The notes beneath the pieces are model-generated. The model saw only the letters and a list, made by a program, of their open reading frames with translations, was not told the DNA's origin and ran no database searches. Positions 40,014 through 50,123 of a DNA stretch of 64,000 bases are shown in pieces. The stretch covers positions 186,001-250,000 of the forward strand of contig NZ_MLFP01000002.1 in the NCBI RefSeq assembly GCF_002095465.1, read 5' to 3'. Origin of the DNA: Pantoea rodasii (lineage in GTDB: Bacteria > Pseudomonadota > Gammaproteobacteria > Enterobacterales > Enterobacteriaceae). The stretch's first letter is position 1. The number at the start of each line of letters is the position of its first letter. The translations under genes were made by a program, and so were the position numbers.

Positions 40014-40518
40014 GCATCCACCCGCGGATCTGGGTTGTTCAGCACTTCATCAGTCTGGGTTTGACGCCAGGTCGCGAGACGCGCCGCCAGCTCTTTGTCA
40101 TGTACTGCCAGAATCTGTGCCGCCAGCAGCGCAGCGTTAGCCGCACCGGCTTTACCGATCGCCAATGTACCGACGGGAATACCGCGCGGCATCTGCACGA
40201 TGGAGTAGAGGCTATCCACACCGCTCAGCGCGGCGCTTTGTACCGGCACGCCCAGCACCGGCACCAGCGTTTTGGCAGCAATCATGCCCGGCAGATGCGC
40301 AGCACCGCCAGCACCCGCGATGATCACGTGGAAACCGTTATCTGCGGCAGTTTCGGCAAAGCTGAACAGTTTGTCTGGCGTACGGTGAGCAGAGACCACT
40401 TCAACGTGGAACGGAACATCCAGGCTGTTAAGAATTTCCTCGGCGAACTGCATGGTAGCCAGTCACTTTTAGAACCCATGACGATGGCGATACGAGCCGG
40501 GGTGGCGTTGGATGACAT
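40010..40518 (-). CDS. purE: N5-CAIR mutase PurE, N-terminal frame interrupted
   Basis: Catalyses N5-CAIR to CAIR, the step after PurK. The start [20 protein letters not shown] is in one frame and [26 protein letters not shown] onwards in another. One G is missing at 40459-40460 (CTGGCTACC for CTGGGCTACC). Corrected length is 169 aa, equal to E. coli. Active-site motifs GSKSDW, SAHRTP and [11 protein letters not shown] are all present. Loss of PurE would make the strain a purine auxotroph, so a sequencing error is the simpler reading. Confidence 0.94.
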
Positions 40519-40603
40519 GCGGTCAACTCCTGTGAATAGTCAAACGAACCTGGCCGGGCGGGCAGGTAAAGAAGGGCACAGAGAATAGCATGAGAAGAGA
40601 GCA

Positions 40604-40619
40604 AGGAAAACGGTTGCGT
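40604..40619 (-). promoter_or_regulatory. PurR operator upstream of purEK
   Basis: Minus-strand ACGCAACCGTTTTCCT, matching the PurR box (consensus ACGCAAACGTTTGCGT) and, from memory, identical to the E. coli purE operator. It lies 86 bases upstream of the purE start. Confidence 0.9.
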
Positions 40620-40718
40620 AGCCGGAAAACGGGCAATGGTGCGTGAAGGTGGGCAGATGATGAATCTTCATCCCGCTAAGTGCCGAGCACTGGCGCGCCC
40701 GACTATTAGGAATCGATT

Positions 40719-41433
40719 TTAAAACGGAAATTCGATCAGCTGCACGCCATCGGCATCGACCTGAATCATCGAGCCATTTTCATGCCAGGCACCGAGCACC
40801 ACGCGCTGGGCGCTTTCACCTTGCACAACCAGCTCATGCACCGCCGGACGGTGAGTATGCCCATGAATCAGAATCCGCACCTGCTGGCGCGTCATCGTAT
40901 CGATCACGGCTTGCTGATTAACATCCATGATGCTCATCGACTTGTGCTGATTGGCTTGCTTGCTGTCGGCGCGCATACGTGCGGCGATGCGCATGCGGAT
41001 GCGTAGCGGCAGGGCGAGGAACAGACGCTGCAACCAGCGCTGATGCACTTTGGCGCGGAAGCGAAGATAGCCTTCATCGTCAGTACATAAGGTATCGCCA
41101 TGCATAATCAGCACGCGATGGCCGTACAGGCTGAGCACTTGCTCTTCCGGCAGCAACGTCATCCCGCTTTCACGCGCAAAACGCTTACCAAGCAGGAAGT
41201 CTCGATTGCCATGGATAAAGAATTTGGGGATTGGCAGGGCTTGCAGTGCTGCGGCGATTTCGCCATGCAGCGGATTGGGATCGTCGTCGCCAATCCAGGC
41301 TTCAAACAGATCGCCGAGGATGTAAAGCGCATCACAATCGCGCGCTTCACCCTGCAAAAATGCAGAAAACCGGCAGTAATTGCCGGTTCTTCTGTGCACA
41401 GATGCAAATCTGCGATAAACAGCGTGCGCGACA

Positions 41434-41434
<1 letters not shown>
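40719..41434 (-). CDS. lpxH: UDP-2,3-diacylglucosamine diphosphatase LpxH, N-terminal frame interrupted
   Basis: Peripheral inner-membrane metallophosphoesterase of lipid A synthesis. The first metal motif FIADLHLC (start [17 protein letters not shown] at 41434) is out of frame with the rest because one T is missing in a run (A run at 41356-41360 on the plus strand). The remaining motifs, [27 protein letters not shown] and HGHTHRP, are intact. Corrected length is 238 aa. LpxH is essential in enterics, so the break is very likely artefactual. The start overlaps the ppiB stop (TAATG). Confidence 0.95.
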
Positions 41435-41928
<494 letters not shown>

Positions 41929-42146
41929 TATATTCGTCCTGTTACGGGTGTCGTCAGTATCAACTGCCGCGCCTGCTAAGCGGCGGGGCATTTTTGTAGA
42001 CGCCTCTTATATCACAAATTCCGATGCCTCGTCAGTAAGGCAGCCACAGAAGGTAAGCGAGCGATGCACAACTGAGAAAAATACGGCACAATACCCAGCT
42101 ACGCTGGAAAGGCGTATCCCGCAAACGTTAATAACGGAATCGTTCA

Positions 42147-43532
42147 ATGCTGAAGATCTATAACACCCTGAGCCGTCAGAAAGAGGAATTCAAACCGATC
42201 CACGCTGGTCAGATCGGCATGTACGTCTGTGGGATTACGGTTTACGACCTCTGTCATATCGGTCATGGGCGTACCTTCGTTGCATTTGATGTGGTGTCAC
42301 GTTATCTGCGCTATGTGGGCTATCAGCTCAAGTATGTGCGTAACATCACCGATATTGATGACAAGATCATCAAACGTGCCAACGAAAACGGTGAGAGCAT
42401 TGAAACGCTGACCAACCGTATGATCGCTGAAATGCACAAAGATTTTGACGCACTGGGTATCCTGCCGCCGGATCTGGAGCCGCGTGCCACGCGCCATATC
42501 CCTGAAATCATCGAACTGGTTGAGCGCTTAATCGAACGTAAGCACGCTTATGTGGCGGACAACGGCGACGTGATGTTTGATGTGCTGAGCGACAAAGGTT
42601 ATGGCGTGCTGTCGCGTCAGGATCTGAATCAGCTACAGGCCGGTGCGCGCGTTGAAATCACCGAAATCAAACGCAACCCGATGGACTTCGTGTTGTGGAA
42701 AATGTCTAAGCCGGATGAGCCCGCGTGGAATTCGCCGTGGGGCAACGGTCGTCCGGGCTGGCACATCGAGTGTTCTGCGATGAACTGCAAACAGCTCGGC
42801 AACCACTTCGATATCCACGGCGGCGGATCGGATCTGATGTTCCCGCACCATGAAAACGAAGTGGCGCAGTCAACCTGTGCGCACGACGGCGATTACGTCA
42901 ACTACTGGATGCACTCCGGCATGGTGATGATCGATCGCGAGAAGATGTCGAAATCACTCGGCAACTTCTTCACCGTGCGCGATGTACTGGCGCATTACGA
43001 TGCCGAAACCGTGCGTTACTTCCTGATGTCTGGCCACTATCGCAGCCAGCTTAACTACGGCGAAGATAACCTCAATCAGGCACGTGCGGCGCTGGAGCGT
43101 CTCTATACCGCGCTGCGTCACACCGATGCCAGCGCTACGCCTGCAGGTGGCGAAGAGTTTGAAGCGCGCTTCCGCACCGCGATGGATGACGACTTCAACA
43201 CGCCGGAAGCCTACTCGGTGTTCTTCGACATGGCGCGTGAAGTCAATCGCCTGAAAACTGAAGACAAAGCCGCCTCTGATGCACTGGCCGCGAAACTGCG
43301 TCAGCTGGCGAACGTGCTCGGCATCCTGCAACAGGATCCAGAGCAGTTCCTGCAGAGCAGTGCGCAAGTGAATGATGACGAAGTGGCAGAGATCGAGCAT
43401 TGGGTCAAAGCGCGTTCTGATGCGCGTGCCGCAAAAGATTGGGCACAGGCGGATGTGGCGCGTGACAAGCTGAATGAGCTGGGCGTGATTGTCGAAGATG
43501 GTCCGCAGGGTTCGAGCTGGCGTCGTAAGTAA
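42147..43532 (+). CDS. cysS: Cysteinyl-tRNA synthetase
   Basis: A 461-residue class Ia synthetase. The zinc ligands include C28 in [20 protein letters not shown], which also holds the HIGH motif; KMSKSLGNF is the KMSKS loop. It also has [20 protein letters not shown], with further zinc-site residues. Length equals E. coli CysS. Essential, and no lesion is seen. A series of hairpins follows the stop. Confidence 0.98.
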   Translation: MLKIYNTLSRQKEEFKPIHAGQIGMYVCGITVYDLCHIGHGRTFVAFDVVSRYLRYVGYQLKYVRNITDIDDKIIKRANENGESIETLTNRMIAEMHKDFDALGILPPDLEPRATRHIPEIIELVERLIERKHAYVADNGDVMFDVLSDKGYGVLSRQDLNQLQAGARVEITEIKRNPMDFVLWKMSKPDEPAWNSPWGNGRPGWHIECSAMNCKQLGNHFDIHGGGSDLMFPHHENEVAQSTCAHDGDYVNYWMHSGMVMIDREKMSKSLGNFFTVRDVLAHYDAETVRYFLMSGHYRSQLNYGEDNLNQARAALERLYTALRHTDASATPAGGEEFEARFRTAMDDDFNTPEAYSVFFDMAREVNRLKTEDKAASDALAAKLRQLANVLGILQQDPEQFLQSSAQVNDDEVAEIEHWVKARSDARAAKDWAQADVARDKLNELGVIVEDGPQGSSWRRK

Positions 43533-43539
43533 TATCGTC

Positions 43540-43637
43540 GGGTGCGCGTTATTGGCACCCAAATAGGCAGATTGAAGGGTGCGCTGTCATCAGCACCCGA
43601 ATTCTCAGGTTGCAGGGTTCACGCTTATGCGTACCTG
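43540..43637. repeat. Three tandem imperfect hairpins downstream of cysS
   Basis: Stem-loops at 43540-43560 and 43577-43598 share the arms GGGTGC/GCACCC with 9- and 10-base loops. A third related one (43606-43637) has CAGGT/ACCTG ends with GGGTTC and GCGTAC inside. The layout resembles clustered REP-type palindromes rather than a terminator, which comes after them. Confidence 0.7.
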
Positions 43638-43659
43638 AATTTACCAGCCGCAGAATAGC

Positions 43660-43690
43660 AAAAGGGACGAACCGCAGTTCGCCCCTTTTT
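43660..43690. terminator. Terminator between cysS and ybcJ
   Basis: AAAAGGG-CGAAC-CGCA-GTTCG-CCCTTTTT with one mismatch; it is symmetrical and lies between convergent genes. Confidence 0.85.
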
Positions 43691-43704
43691 CATTGCCTGA
43701 ATGC

Positions 43705-43917
43705 TTAAGCTACAACGGTAATTTTATAACCGGCGAACTCAACTTTCTGGCCTGCCACAATCTTGCAGCGCTTACGCGTTTCGATTGCGCCATCAACACG
43801 CACTTCGCCATCTGCGATGGCCACTTTTGCCTGCGCACCGCTCTGCACCCAACCTTCAAGTTTCAGCAGGTCACACAAATCAACGTGAGCATGTTCGCCC
43901 AAAGAAAAACTGGCCAT
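43705..43917 (-). CDS. ybcJ: RNA-binding S4-like protein YbcJ
   Basis: A 70-residue protein beginning [18 protein letters not shown] and ending GYKITVVA. It is an S4-fold RNA-binding protein of the YbcJ/YaaA type, nearly identical to E. coli YbcJ (70 aa). The longer open frame upstream is antisense noise. It starts inside the corrected folD stop (TAATG), so it is coupled to folD. Role unknown; assembly of structured RNA is suspected for the family. Confidence 0.94.
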   Translation of the reverse strand: MASFSLGEHAHVDLCDLLKLEGWVQSGAQAKVAIADGEVRVDGAIETRKRCKIVAGQKVEFAGYKITVVA

Positions 43918-44782
43918 TATGCCTCCTCCACGTCGTGATACTCTTCGCACGCGACTAATGTATTTTGAATCAGGGTCGCAACGGTCATTGGACCGACGCC
44001 ACCGGGAACCGGGTGATATAAGACGCACGCTCAGAAGCGCTCGCGAAATCCACATCGCCCACCACTTTACCGCTCTCCAGACGATTGATGCCAACATCAA
44101 TCACCACCGCGCCTGGCTTGATCCAGTCACCCGGAATAAAGCCCGGTTTACCGACCGCCACCACCAGCAGGTCGGCGTGCTCAACATGATGACGCAGATC
44201 TTTGGTGAAACGGTGCGTGACGGTGGTGGTGCAGCCCGCCAGCAGCAGCTCCATGCTCATCGGACGACCGACGATATTGGATGCGCCAACCACCACGGCG
44301 TTCAGGCCGTAGGTATCGATATTGTAGCGCTCCAGCAGCGTGACGATGCCGCGTGGCGTACAAGGACGCAGCTTTGGCGCACGCTGGCACAGACGACCGA
44401 TGTTATACGGATGGAAGCCATCGACATCTTTGTCCGGCACGATACGTTCCAGCACTTTGACATTATCGATGCCGGCTGGCAGCGGCAGCTGAACCAGAAT
44501 ACCGTCGATTTCGCTGTCATTGTTCAGCGTATCGATCAGTTCCAGCAGTTCGGCTTCGCTGGTGGTCGCAGGCAGATCGTAAGAGCGGGAGATAAAGCCC
44601 ACTTCATCACAGGCGCGACGTTTGCTGGCGACATAGATCTGCGAAGCGGGGTTCTCACCCACCAGCACCACTGCCAAACCTGGTGCACGTTTACCGGCTG
44701 CCAGACGCTGCTGTACTTTTTCGGCAACCTCAAGGCGCACCTGCTGCGCAATCGTTTTACCGTCAATAATTTTTGCTGCCAT
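43917..44782 (-). CDS. folD: Bifunctional methylenetetrahydrofolate dehydrogenase/cyclohydrolase FolD, C-terminal frame interrupted
   Basis: Interconverts methylene-, methenyl- and formyl-THF. It begins [30 protein letters not shown] (catalytic Lys), [20 protein letters not shown] and [12 protein letters not shown] are intact. The C-terminal [14 protein letters not shown] motif is out of frame because one C is missing (three Gs at 44011-44013 on the plus strand; four expected). Corrected length is 288 aa, as in E. coli. FolD is essential in E. coli, so a read error is likely. Confidence 0.95.
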
Positions 44783-44946
44783 CAGAGAGGAAATCCATCT
44801 GTAGAGAGTTAAATCGGGGATTGGTGCCTATTCTGTCAGAAGCGCGTCCGGCTGTCAGGTAGAGATTCATTTCGCCTGTGTGTTTCACGACTTTCCGCAG
44901 TGACGTGAGGCCGCCTTAGCGCGTATTATGTCCCTCAGGAAATTAT

Positions 44947-45462
44947 GTGGATGCCGTGATGATTTGGTTAATACTCGCCACGCTGGCGGTGGTGTTTGTT
45001 GTAGGGTTTCAACTACTGACGGCCGGTTCGCGCCATGCTGCGCAAGGGCTGAGTAAAAGGCTGCAACTGCCCCCGGTGCACATCGAATCGATGCTGTCGC
45101 TGATGGGCAAGGACGCGGCCAAAGAGTTCACCGATTACATCGCGGGCGATAATGAAACCCATCTGGCAAACGGCGCAGCGGTGATGCTGATCTGGCAGGT
45201 GTTGATTGTCGATGGCAGTGACGAGAACGCGGTGCGCTGGCACGGGATTCTGACCAGGGCTGGGTTTTCAGGGCTGATTTCGCGGCAGCAGCTGTTGCTG
45301 GCGCTGGGATTTCTGCGGCAGCTGGAGCCGGAGAGTGCGGAACTGCATGCGCTGCGGGAGCAGTATAATGCGCGGTTTACGCAGCAGGGGATCGAGCTGG
45401 AAGGGGAGGCTGGCGAGGTGAGTAATTTGGTGTCGCTGAGTGAGTGGCGTAAGCGGCATTGA
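44947..45462 (+). CDS. DUF1198 family protein (YicN-like)
   Basis: A 171-residue protein with an N-terminal membrane helix (MIWLILATLAVVFVVGFQLL), then a soluble domain containing LANGAAVMLIWQVLIVDGSDEN and LLLALGFLRQLEPE. It resembles E. coli YicN (DUF1198, 150 aa); function unknown. GTG at 44947 is placed well for the AGGA site at 44937-44940; the ATG at 44959 matches the YicN start better, so the true start is open. It precedes argU. Confidence 0.85.
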   Translation: MDAVMIWLILATLAVVFVVGFQLLTAGSRHAAQGLSKRLQLPPVHIESMLSLMGKDAAKEFTDYIAGDNETHLANGAAVMLIWQVLIVDGSDENAVRWHGILTRAGFSGLISRQQLLLALGFLRQLEPESAELHALREQYNARFTQQGIELEGEAGEVSNLVSLSEWRKRH

Positions 45463-45593
45463 GGGTAGGGGGAGTGTTGAGCATGGGCATGGGGATTGTG
45501 GACGGATGGCGCGCGATGTGGGGCGTACTGCTGGGTCTTCAGGACGAATTGTTCAATGATTCAACACTCTGGAGCCGCAGGGCGGCAAAAACG

Positions 45594-45621
45594 TTGACGC
45601 GAGAGCGTGCAAACGTATAAT
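45594..45621 (+). promoter_or_regulatory. argU promoter
   Basis: TTGACG and TATAAT are separated by 16 bases and followed by the GC-rich discriminator CCGACGC, as in stringently controlled tRNA promoters; it lies 16 bases before the tRNA. Confidence 0.88.
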
Positions 45622-45637
45622 CCGACGCAACCACTAT

Positions 45638-45714
45638 GCGCCCTTAGCTCAGTTGGATAGAGCACCGGCCTTCTAAGCCGTAGGTCACAGGTTCGAATCC
45701 TGTAGGGCGTACCA
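45638..45714 (+). tRNA. argU: tRNA-Arg (anticodon TCT)
   Basis: A 77-base tRNA with acceptor GCGCCCT pairing to AGGGCGT (G1-U72 wobble), D-loop AGTTGGATAG, anticodon loop CTTCTAA with TCT, T-loop GTTCGAATC and an encoded CCA. It is the rare-codon (AGA/AGG) arginine tRNA. It is a known integration site (DLP12 in E. coli), and an integrase relic follows. Confidence 0.97.
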
Positions 45715-45887
45715 TTTTCAAGTCAACACATTTCTACAGAACTCTCTTTCTTTGCTTTATACTCCCTGATATAGCTGGATTTTTCTTTCGCGAGCTCAAC
45801 CAAAGTCTACTTGGTTCTACCCAAATCAAGTGGTGTCTGGGGCCTTTGCGAGGGCTCATCTCGTTCAATGGAAATTAGGGGTCCCCT

Positions 45888-47151
45888 ATGCCACTAAATT
45901 CACGGCAGATCGACACTGCAAAACTAAGATATAAAGAATACAAACTGGCGGATGGCGGTGGGCTTTAACTGCTGAACAAACCCAACGGTGCTAAATATCG
46001 CGTGCTGGGTAATGAGAAAAAGCTGTCTATCGGCGTTTATCCCGATATCTCATTGGCAGATGTTCGTTTGAAGCGAGAGCAAGCACGCAAGGTTGTTGCG
46101 CTTGGTGGAGATCCAAGCGAAGAGAAGCGGGTTGAAAGACTGGCGCAAAAGGCGAGTGTTGAAAATAACTTCAAAGCTATCGCGCTGGAATGGCATGAAT
46201 TTAAGCGTACCGGATGGTCGAAGGGCTACGCTGACGACTTGATGGAAGCTTTTGAGAAAGACATCTTCCCAGATCTCGGCAAGCGACCCATTTCAGAGAT
46301 AAAGCCGCTGGAGATGCTGACGACTCTACGTAAGTTAGAAAAGCGCGGTGTTCTCGACAAATTGCTCAAAATCCGACAGGCGTGTAACCAGGTATTCAGA
46401 TACGCAATTGTCATTGGCCGGGCGGAGAGTAATCCTGCTTCTGAGCTATCCAGTGCTTTGGCAACACCAAAGTCGCAACATTTCCCTCATTTACTCGCTG
46501 AAGAGCTGCTTGAGTTTCTACAAGCGCTGGAAGCTTATTCAGGTAGCCCAATTACTCGTCTTGCAACGCGTATTCTGATGCTAACCGGTGTGCGCACCAT
46601 TGAGTTATGTCTGGCGGAGTGGAAAGAGTTCGACTTTGATAAAGCGATTTGGGAGGTGCCAAAAGAACGCATGAAGATGCGACGGCCACATATGGTGCCA
46701 ATGTCAACTCAGGTGGTTGAAGCGCTGCGCGAGATCCAAGCGGTTACCGGTTGTTTTTCGCTGGTATTTCCAGGGCGGAATGACATAACTAAACCAATGA
46801 GTGAAGCGAGTATCAATCAGGTGTTAAAGCGGATTGGATATCATGGGAAGGCCTCTGGGCATGGATTCCGACACACGATGAGTACCATTTTGTATGAGCA
46901 GGGCTATAACACAGCGTGGATAGAGTTGCAGCTGGCGCATGTGGACAAGAACGATTCGTGGGACGTACAACAATGCTCAGTATCTGGAGCAGCGTAGGGA
47001 GATGTTGCAGTGGTATGGGGGTTATGTGGATGGCTTAGGTAAAAAAAATTTTACTGAGCTTCATATGGTTATTGGAATGGCAAGTATCGGTATGAGTTTG
47101 GTCTTCGCAACGGACAACCTGCATAATGCGATAAAACGCGTGATGAGCTAG
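45888..47151 (+). pseudogene. P4-type tyrosine integrase, decayed
   Basis: The start MPLNSRQIDTAKLRYKEYKL is typical of P4-like integrases (DUF4102 N-terminal domain). After LADGGGL there is a TAA where a Tyr codon is expected, followed by a short in-frame gap around NGAKY-RVLGNEKK. The core is open from 46002. Catalytic Arg (TGVRTIEL) and HGFRHT are visible, but after QLAHVDKND the frame is lost and the end IRGTYNNAQYLEQRREMLQWY is read in another frame. The catalytic Tyr is therefore out of frame. A nonsense change, a gap and a frameshift together suggest real decay. Confidence 0.9.
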
Positions 47152-47223
47152 TTATTTTCGCGTTACAGACTGTGACTAAAAGGTATCTAGGATGCGGGTA
47201 TGGGCTACGATACTAAAATTGAG

Positions 47224-47433
47224 GTTTACAGGAATGGTTGCAGTTTCAGGACGATAGCTTGTAGTTCTCTGATTGAGCTGGGATTGTGGTCGAAGGATGC
47301 GGTAGAGCGGCAGTTGAGTCACTAGGAACGTTATGCTGTGCGTGCAGCTTATATTCATAAGGCTGAGCACTGGGTGAACTGAGGCTGATGTTGCAGTGTT
47401 GGGCGAATTATCTGGATGTGAATAGGATGAAGG
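47224..47433 (+). pseudogene. C-terminal relic of a second P4-type integrase
   Basis: Translation gives GCSFRT then LGLWSKDAVERQLSH, stop, ERYAVRAAYIHKAEHW, and after a frameshift LRLMLQCWANYLDVNR. This is the standard C-terminus of another P4-like integrase branch (expected HGFRT ... QLSHxERNxVRAAYxHKAEHxxERRxMLQWWADYLD), with the catalytic HGFR changed to CSFR. It is distinct from the first relic. Confidence 0.82.
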
Positions 47434-47572
47434 GGGCAGTCCATTTGACTTCGGGAAGCTCTAACAATTTCACCCCGCAGAGGCTTTAATTTTTTACTTC
47501 TGCGGGCTCTGTTTAATCGTTTATCATAATTTGATATGAGTAGCTATCCGGATTTTTATGTGCTGGTAAATA

Positions 47573-48442
47573 TCATTGATTCACCCAGTCGTTGTGTATA
47601 ATCACAAAACCTTTTTTCTCATATTCTCGCAAGTCCTCACTTAATCGAGTGATATTAATATTTAAATCATCCCCTGTACTAAATCCATGGCCGTATGAAT
47701 ATCCAACTTTATTTGTAAGAATAAACCTATCATGGATATATTTTTTTGGCCAGATATGTACCTCGACTTTAAACCCATCTTTCAAAAATGGAACTAAATG
47801 GTCATTCATACTACGTTCTATTTGGCTTCTTCTAATATCATTTTGTTCACATAAGTGTAACTGTAGGCAGTTGGTTCGGGCTCTATTATTTTTTATTTTA
47901 GTAATGAATTTGAAAAATGGAGATCTAAATCTATCGTCAATGATATTAAAATAGGGATCAATGAACATAAATTGAGTAGATAAATTTATTGATGTTTGGA
48001 TTGTATTTACTATATCATCAGCTGTAGGTTCTACGCTAACTGAATGTGCGATCTCCCAATTAATGGGAGTAAATTCAATCATCCTCGGATAATTATAAAT
48101 TTTCCTGTTAATGTCATCATTATCAGACAGAATTGCATTGAATTGCTCTCTATCATGAATGGTTACAACATGTGTAATCCAGCTTTCATCTTCTGCGAGT
48201 CGTCTATCGCCTCGCGATATCAGAGTGGTTTTAATCTTTTTATTAAGATTTTCTAAATATCTTGCTTTTTCAATTGGTCTTAAACCTAACTTATCAAGTT
48301 CAGTTTTAAAACTTTGAAACCAACGTAAGGGTACTTCTGCAATAACTCTTCCTTTATCAGCTCCAAACTCTGCATAAAATCTTTGCAAAATATTAATATC
48401 TGAAGTTACTACCTTCGGATCAATAGCATATTCTCTCAGCAT
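47573..48442 (-). CDS. PLD-like protein, last gene of the restriction operon
   Basis: A 289-residue protein I cannot name. FMFIDPYFNIIDDRF (around 158-172) and VEVHIWPKKYIHDRFILTNK (HDR at about 237-239), followed by GYSYGHGFSTGDD and TRLSED, look like the strand and H-x-K region of phospholipase D-type nucleases, with Arg replacing Lys. Only one such motif is present, so it would act as a dimer if it is a PLD enzyme. The N-terminal 130 residues are unassigned and helical. Its ATG directly follows the stop of the OLD-like ATPase (TAAATG). Inference: effector or partner of that ATPase. A hairpin CCCGCAGA/TCTGCGGG lies downstream (47475-47508). Confidence 0.6.
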   Translation of the reverse strand: MLREYAIDPKVVTSDINILQRFYAEFGADKGRVIAEVPLRWFQSFKTELDKLGLRPIEKARYLENLNKKIKTTLISRGDRRLAEDESWITHVVTIHDREQFNAILSDNDDINRKIYNYPRMIEFTPINWEIAHSVSVEPTADDIVNTIQTSINLSTQFMFIDPYFNIIDDRFRSPFFKFITKIKNNRARTNCLQLHLCEQNDIRRSQIERSMNDHLVPFLKDGFKVEVHIWPKKYIHDRFILTNKVGYSYGHGFSTGDDLNINITRLSEDLREYEKKGFVIIHNDWVNQ

Positions 48443-50106
48443 TTAAAGTTCCTCATAACGTTCTTCAAAGAACCCATTCGGCCAATCAAATTCAAAATCA
48501 CCGTCTTGTGTCACTGCAATCTTTTTAACGATAGCTCCAGCACTAGAATCAGATATATAAGTTACACTAATATCATCAGGAAACACCTTTATTAAATCAT
48601 TTGGTAGTGTATCATTATTGCTTTCTTTAATTCTTCGAAGCAACCTGAGTATTATATGTTCACTATGTGTTTCAATTATAAACATTGGTTTTGTAACTAG
48701 TGGTACCTGAAGTTGAGTGAATAAGTCACCAAGTGCAACTTGTAACGCTGGATGAATATGAAGTTCCGGTTGTTCTATTGCAATAAATCCATTTTTCACT
48801 ATATGGGCTGATACAATTATTGGAAGTATTTGGCTGAGACCAACGCCCACTTGATTTGGGTAAAGTTTTAAATCATTATTCTTATTTACAAAAAATAACT
48901 GAGGCTCATCATTTTTTTTGAAAAAAGCATTGTTATCTGGTTCAAAGAAACAAGTGGCGGATTTTCCATCAGAACCAAGTATGTTGTTAATTATTATTTC
49001 CTGTAAATTTATTTGCCTTTGAATTTTGTAGCCACTATTAAGTTTTTCTTCAGATAGTAACCAGTCATTAATTTTCCCAGTTAAATTTCCATCGCCAATA
49101 TTATTTTCTAATTGATAAAGTATGTCCCATGCAGCAGTCCCATTAAACCAGTTTTTTTGCTCTGTGTAAGGATTTGGTTTAAATGAAGCATCGGGAACAA
49201 TTCTGATTGGACCTATTGATACACTCTCATCTAAAAGTATTTTTAGTTTATCAAGAGGAGATGTAAATATTTGGGTTAATGCTCTATTGATAATATCATT
49301 ATTTATTAATTCAGAGATATTAGCCGGTTCAGATGTCTCTAGGCTTGTTTGTACCAGAGTGCCCAAAGGAGGTAGTGCACCTGCAAACCCCTTTATTAAC
49401 ACCGGTCTCACTGAGTTTTCATCGATACTTGAATCATCGTCATCTTCATTAATTTTTTTATAAAAAAAATCAGCTCTTCTACCACCAATAAGAGAATTGT
49501 ATTTTTCATGAAAAATATTTTCATATAAATCGTCGCTACTTTCATACGGTATCTCTGCATCATTGATTAAATGATGTAAGAAATTAATATTTTTGATGAT
49601 GGCTTTATCGAAGTGTTCATTCGAGCGAAGTACACCAATGAGCTCATCGTTTGTTGTTACCGTATATTCTCTAACATAAGCATTTCTTTTTGCAAATGAC
49701 CATGAAATTAGAAAATCTAGTTTTATTTTTTTGCTTCATTAGATAAATCATTTACTTCTATAATATCTAAGTCTGTTAGATCTGATATTCTGTCAATATA
49801 TTCACTGTATTCATTACCAATGGTTGTTTCAGTCAGAAATTCAATTTCGATCTTAATTTCACTATTAAGATCTCCATTACTTACAAGTGACTTGAAGCCA
49901 TCTATCTTTTTTTCACCCATCGCATCTATTTTCGTAGGATTACATTGCTCCTTTGTTATTATTTGCTGCAAATAGAAAAGAGCCATTAAAATGGTAGACT
50001 TTCCTACACTATTAGGGCCAAATAACAATGTAATAGGAGCGAACTCGATCGTTTGGGGGGCTCTAAAAGATCTAAAATTAGTTAAAGTAAGTTTTGTTAA
50101 TCTCAT
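48443..50106 (-). CDS. OLD-like AAA ATPase with C-terminal DUF3696, frame interrupted in a poly-A run
   Basis: An SMC/OLD-type ATPase. Walker A GPNSVGKST is at residues 30-38 after MRLTKLTLTNFRSFRAP. The second part has IAIEQPELHIHPALQVAL (Walker B and D-loop) and IETHSEHIILRLLRR (switch His), then a DUF3696-like end (FDWPNGFFEERYEEL). The two parts are joined when one A is restored in the run at 49726-49732 (7 Ts on the plus strand; 8 expected), giving 554 residues. No TOPRIM is seen, unlike full OLD. It starts 17 bases after hsdS and runs into the PLD-like gene, so it is part of the restriction operon. Confidence 0.83.
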
Positions 50107-50123
50107 GAAACAACCTCTGCTTT

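Noticed and set aside
47475-47508. Terminator of the restriction operon
   Set aside because: The 8-bp stem has an 18-base loop and no T tail on the minus strand, so termination here is doubtful.
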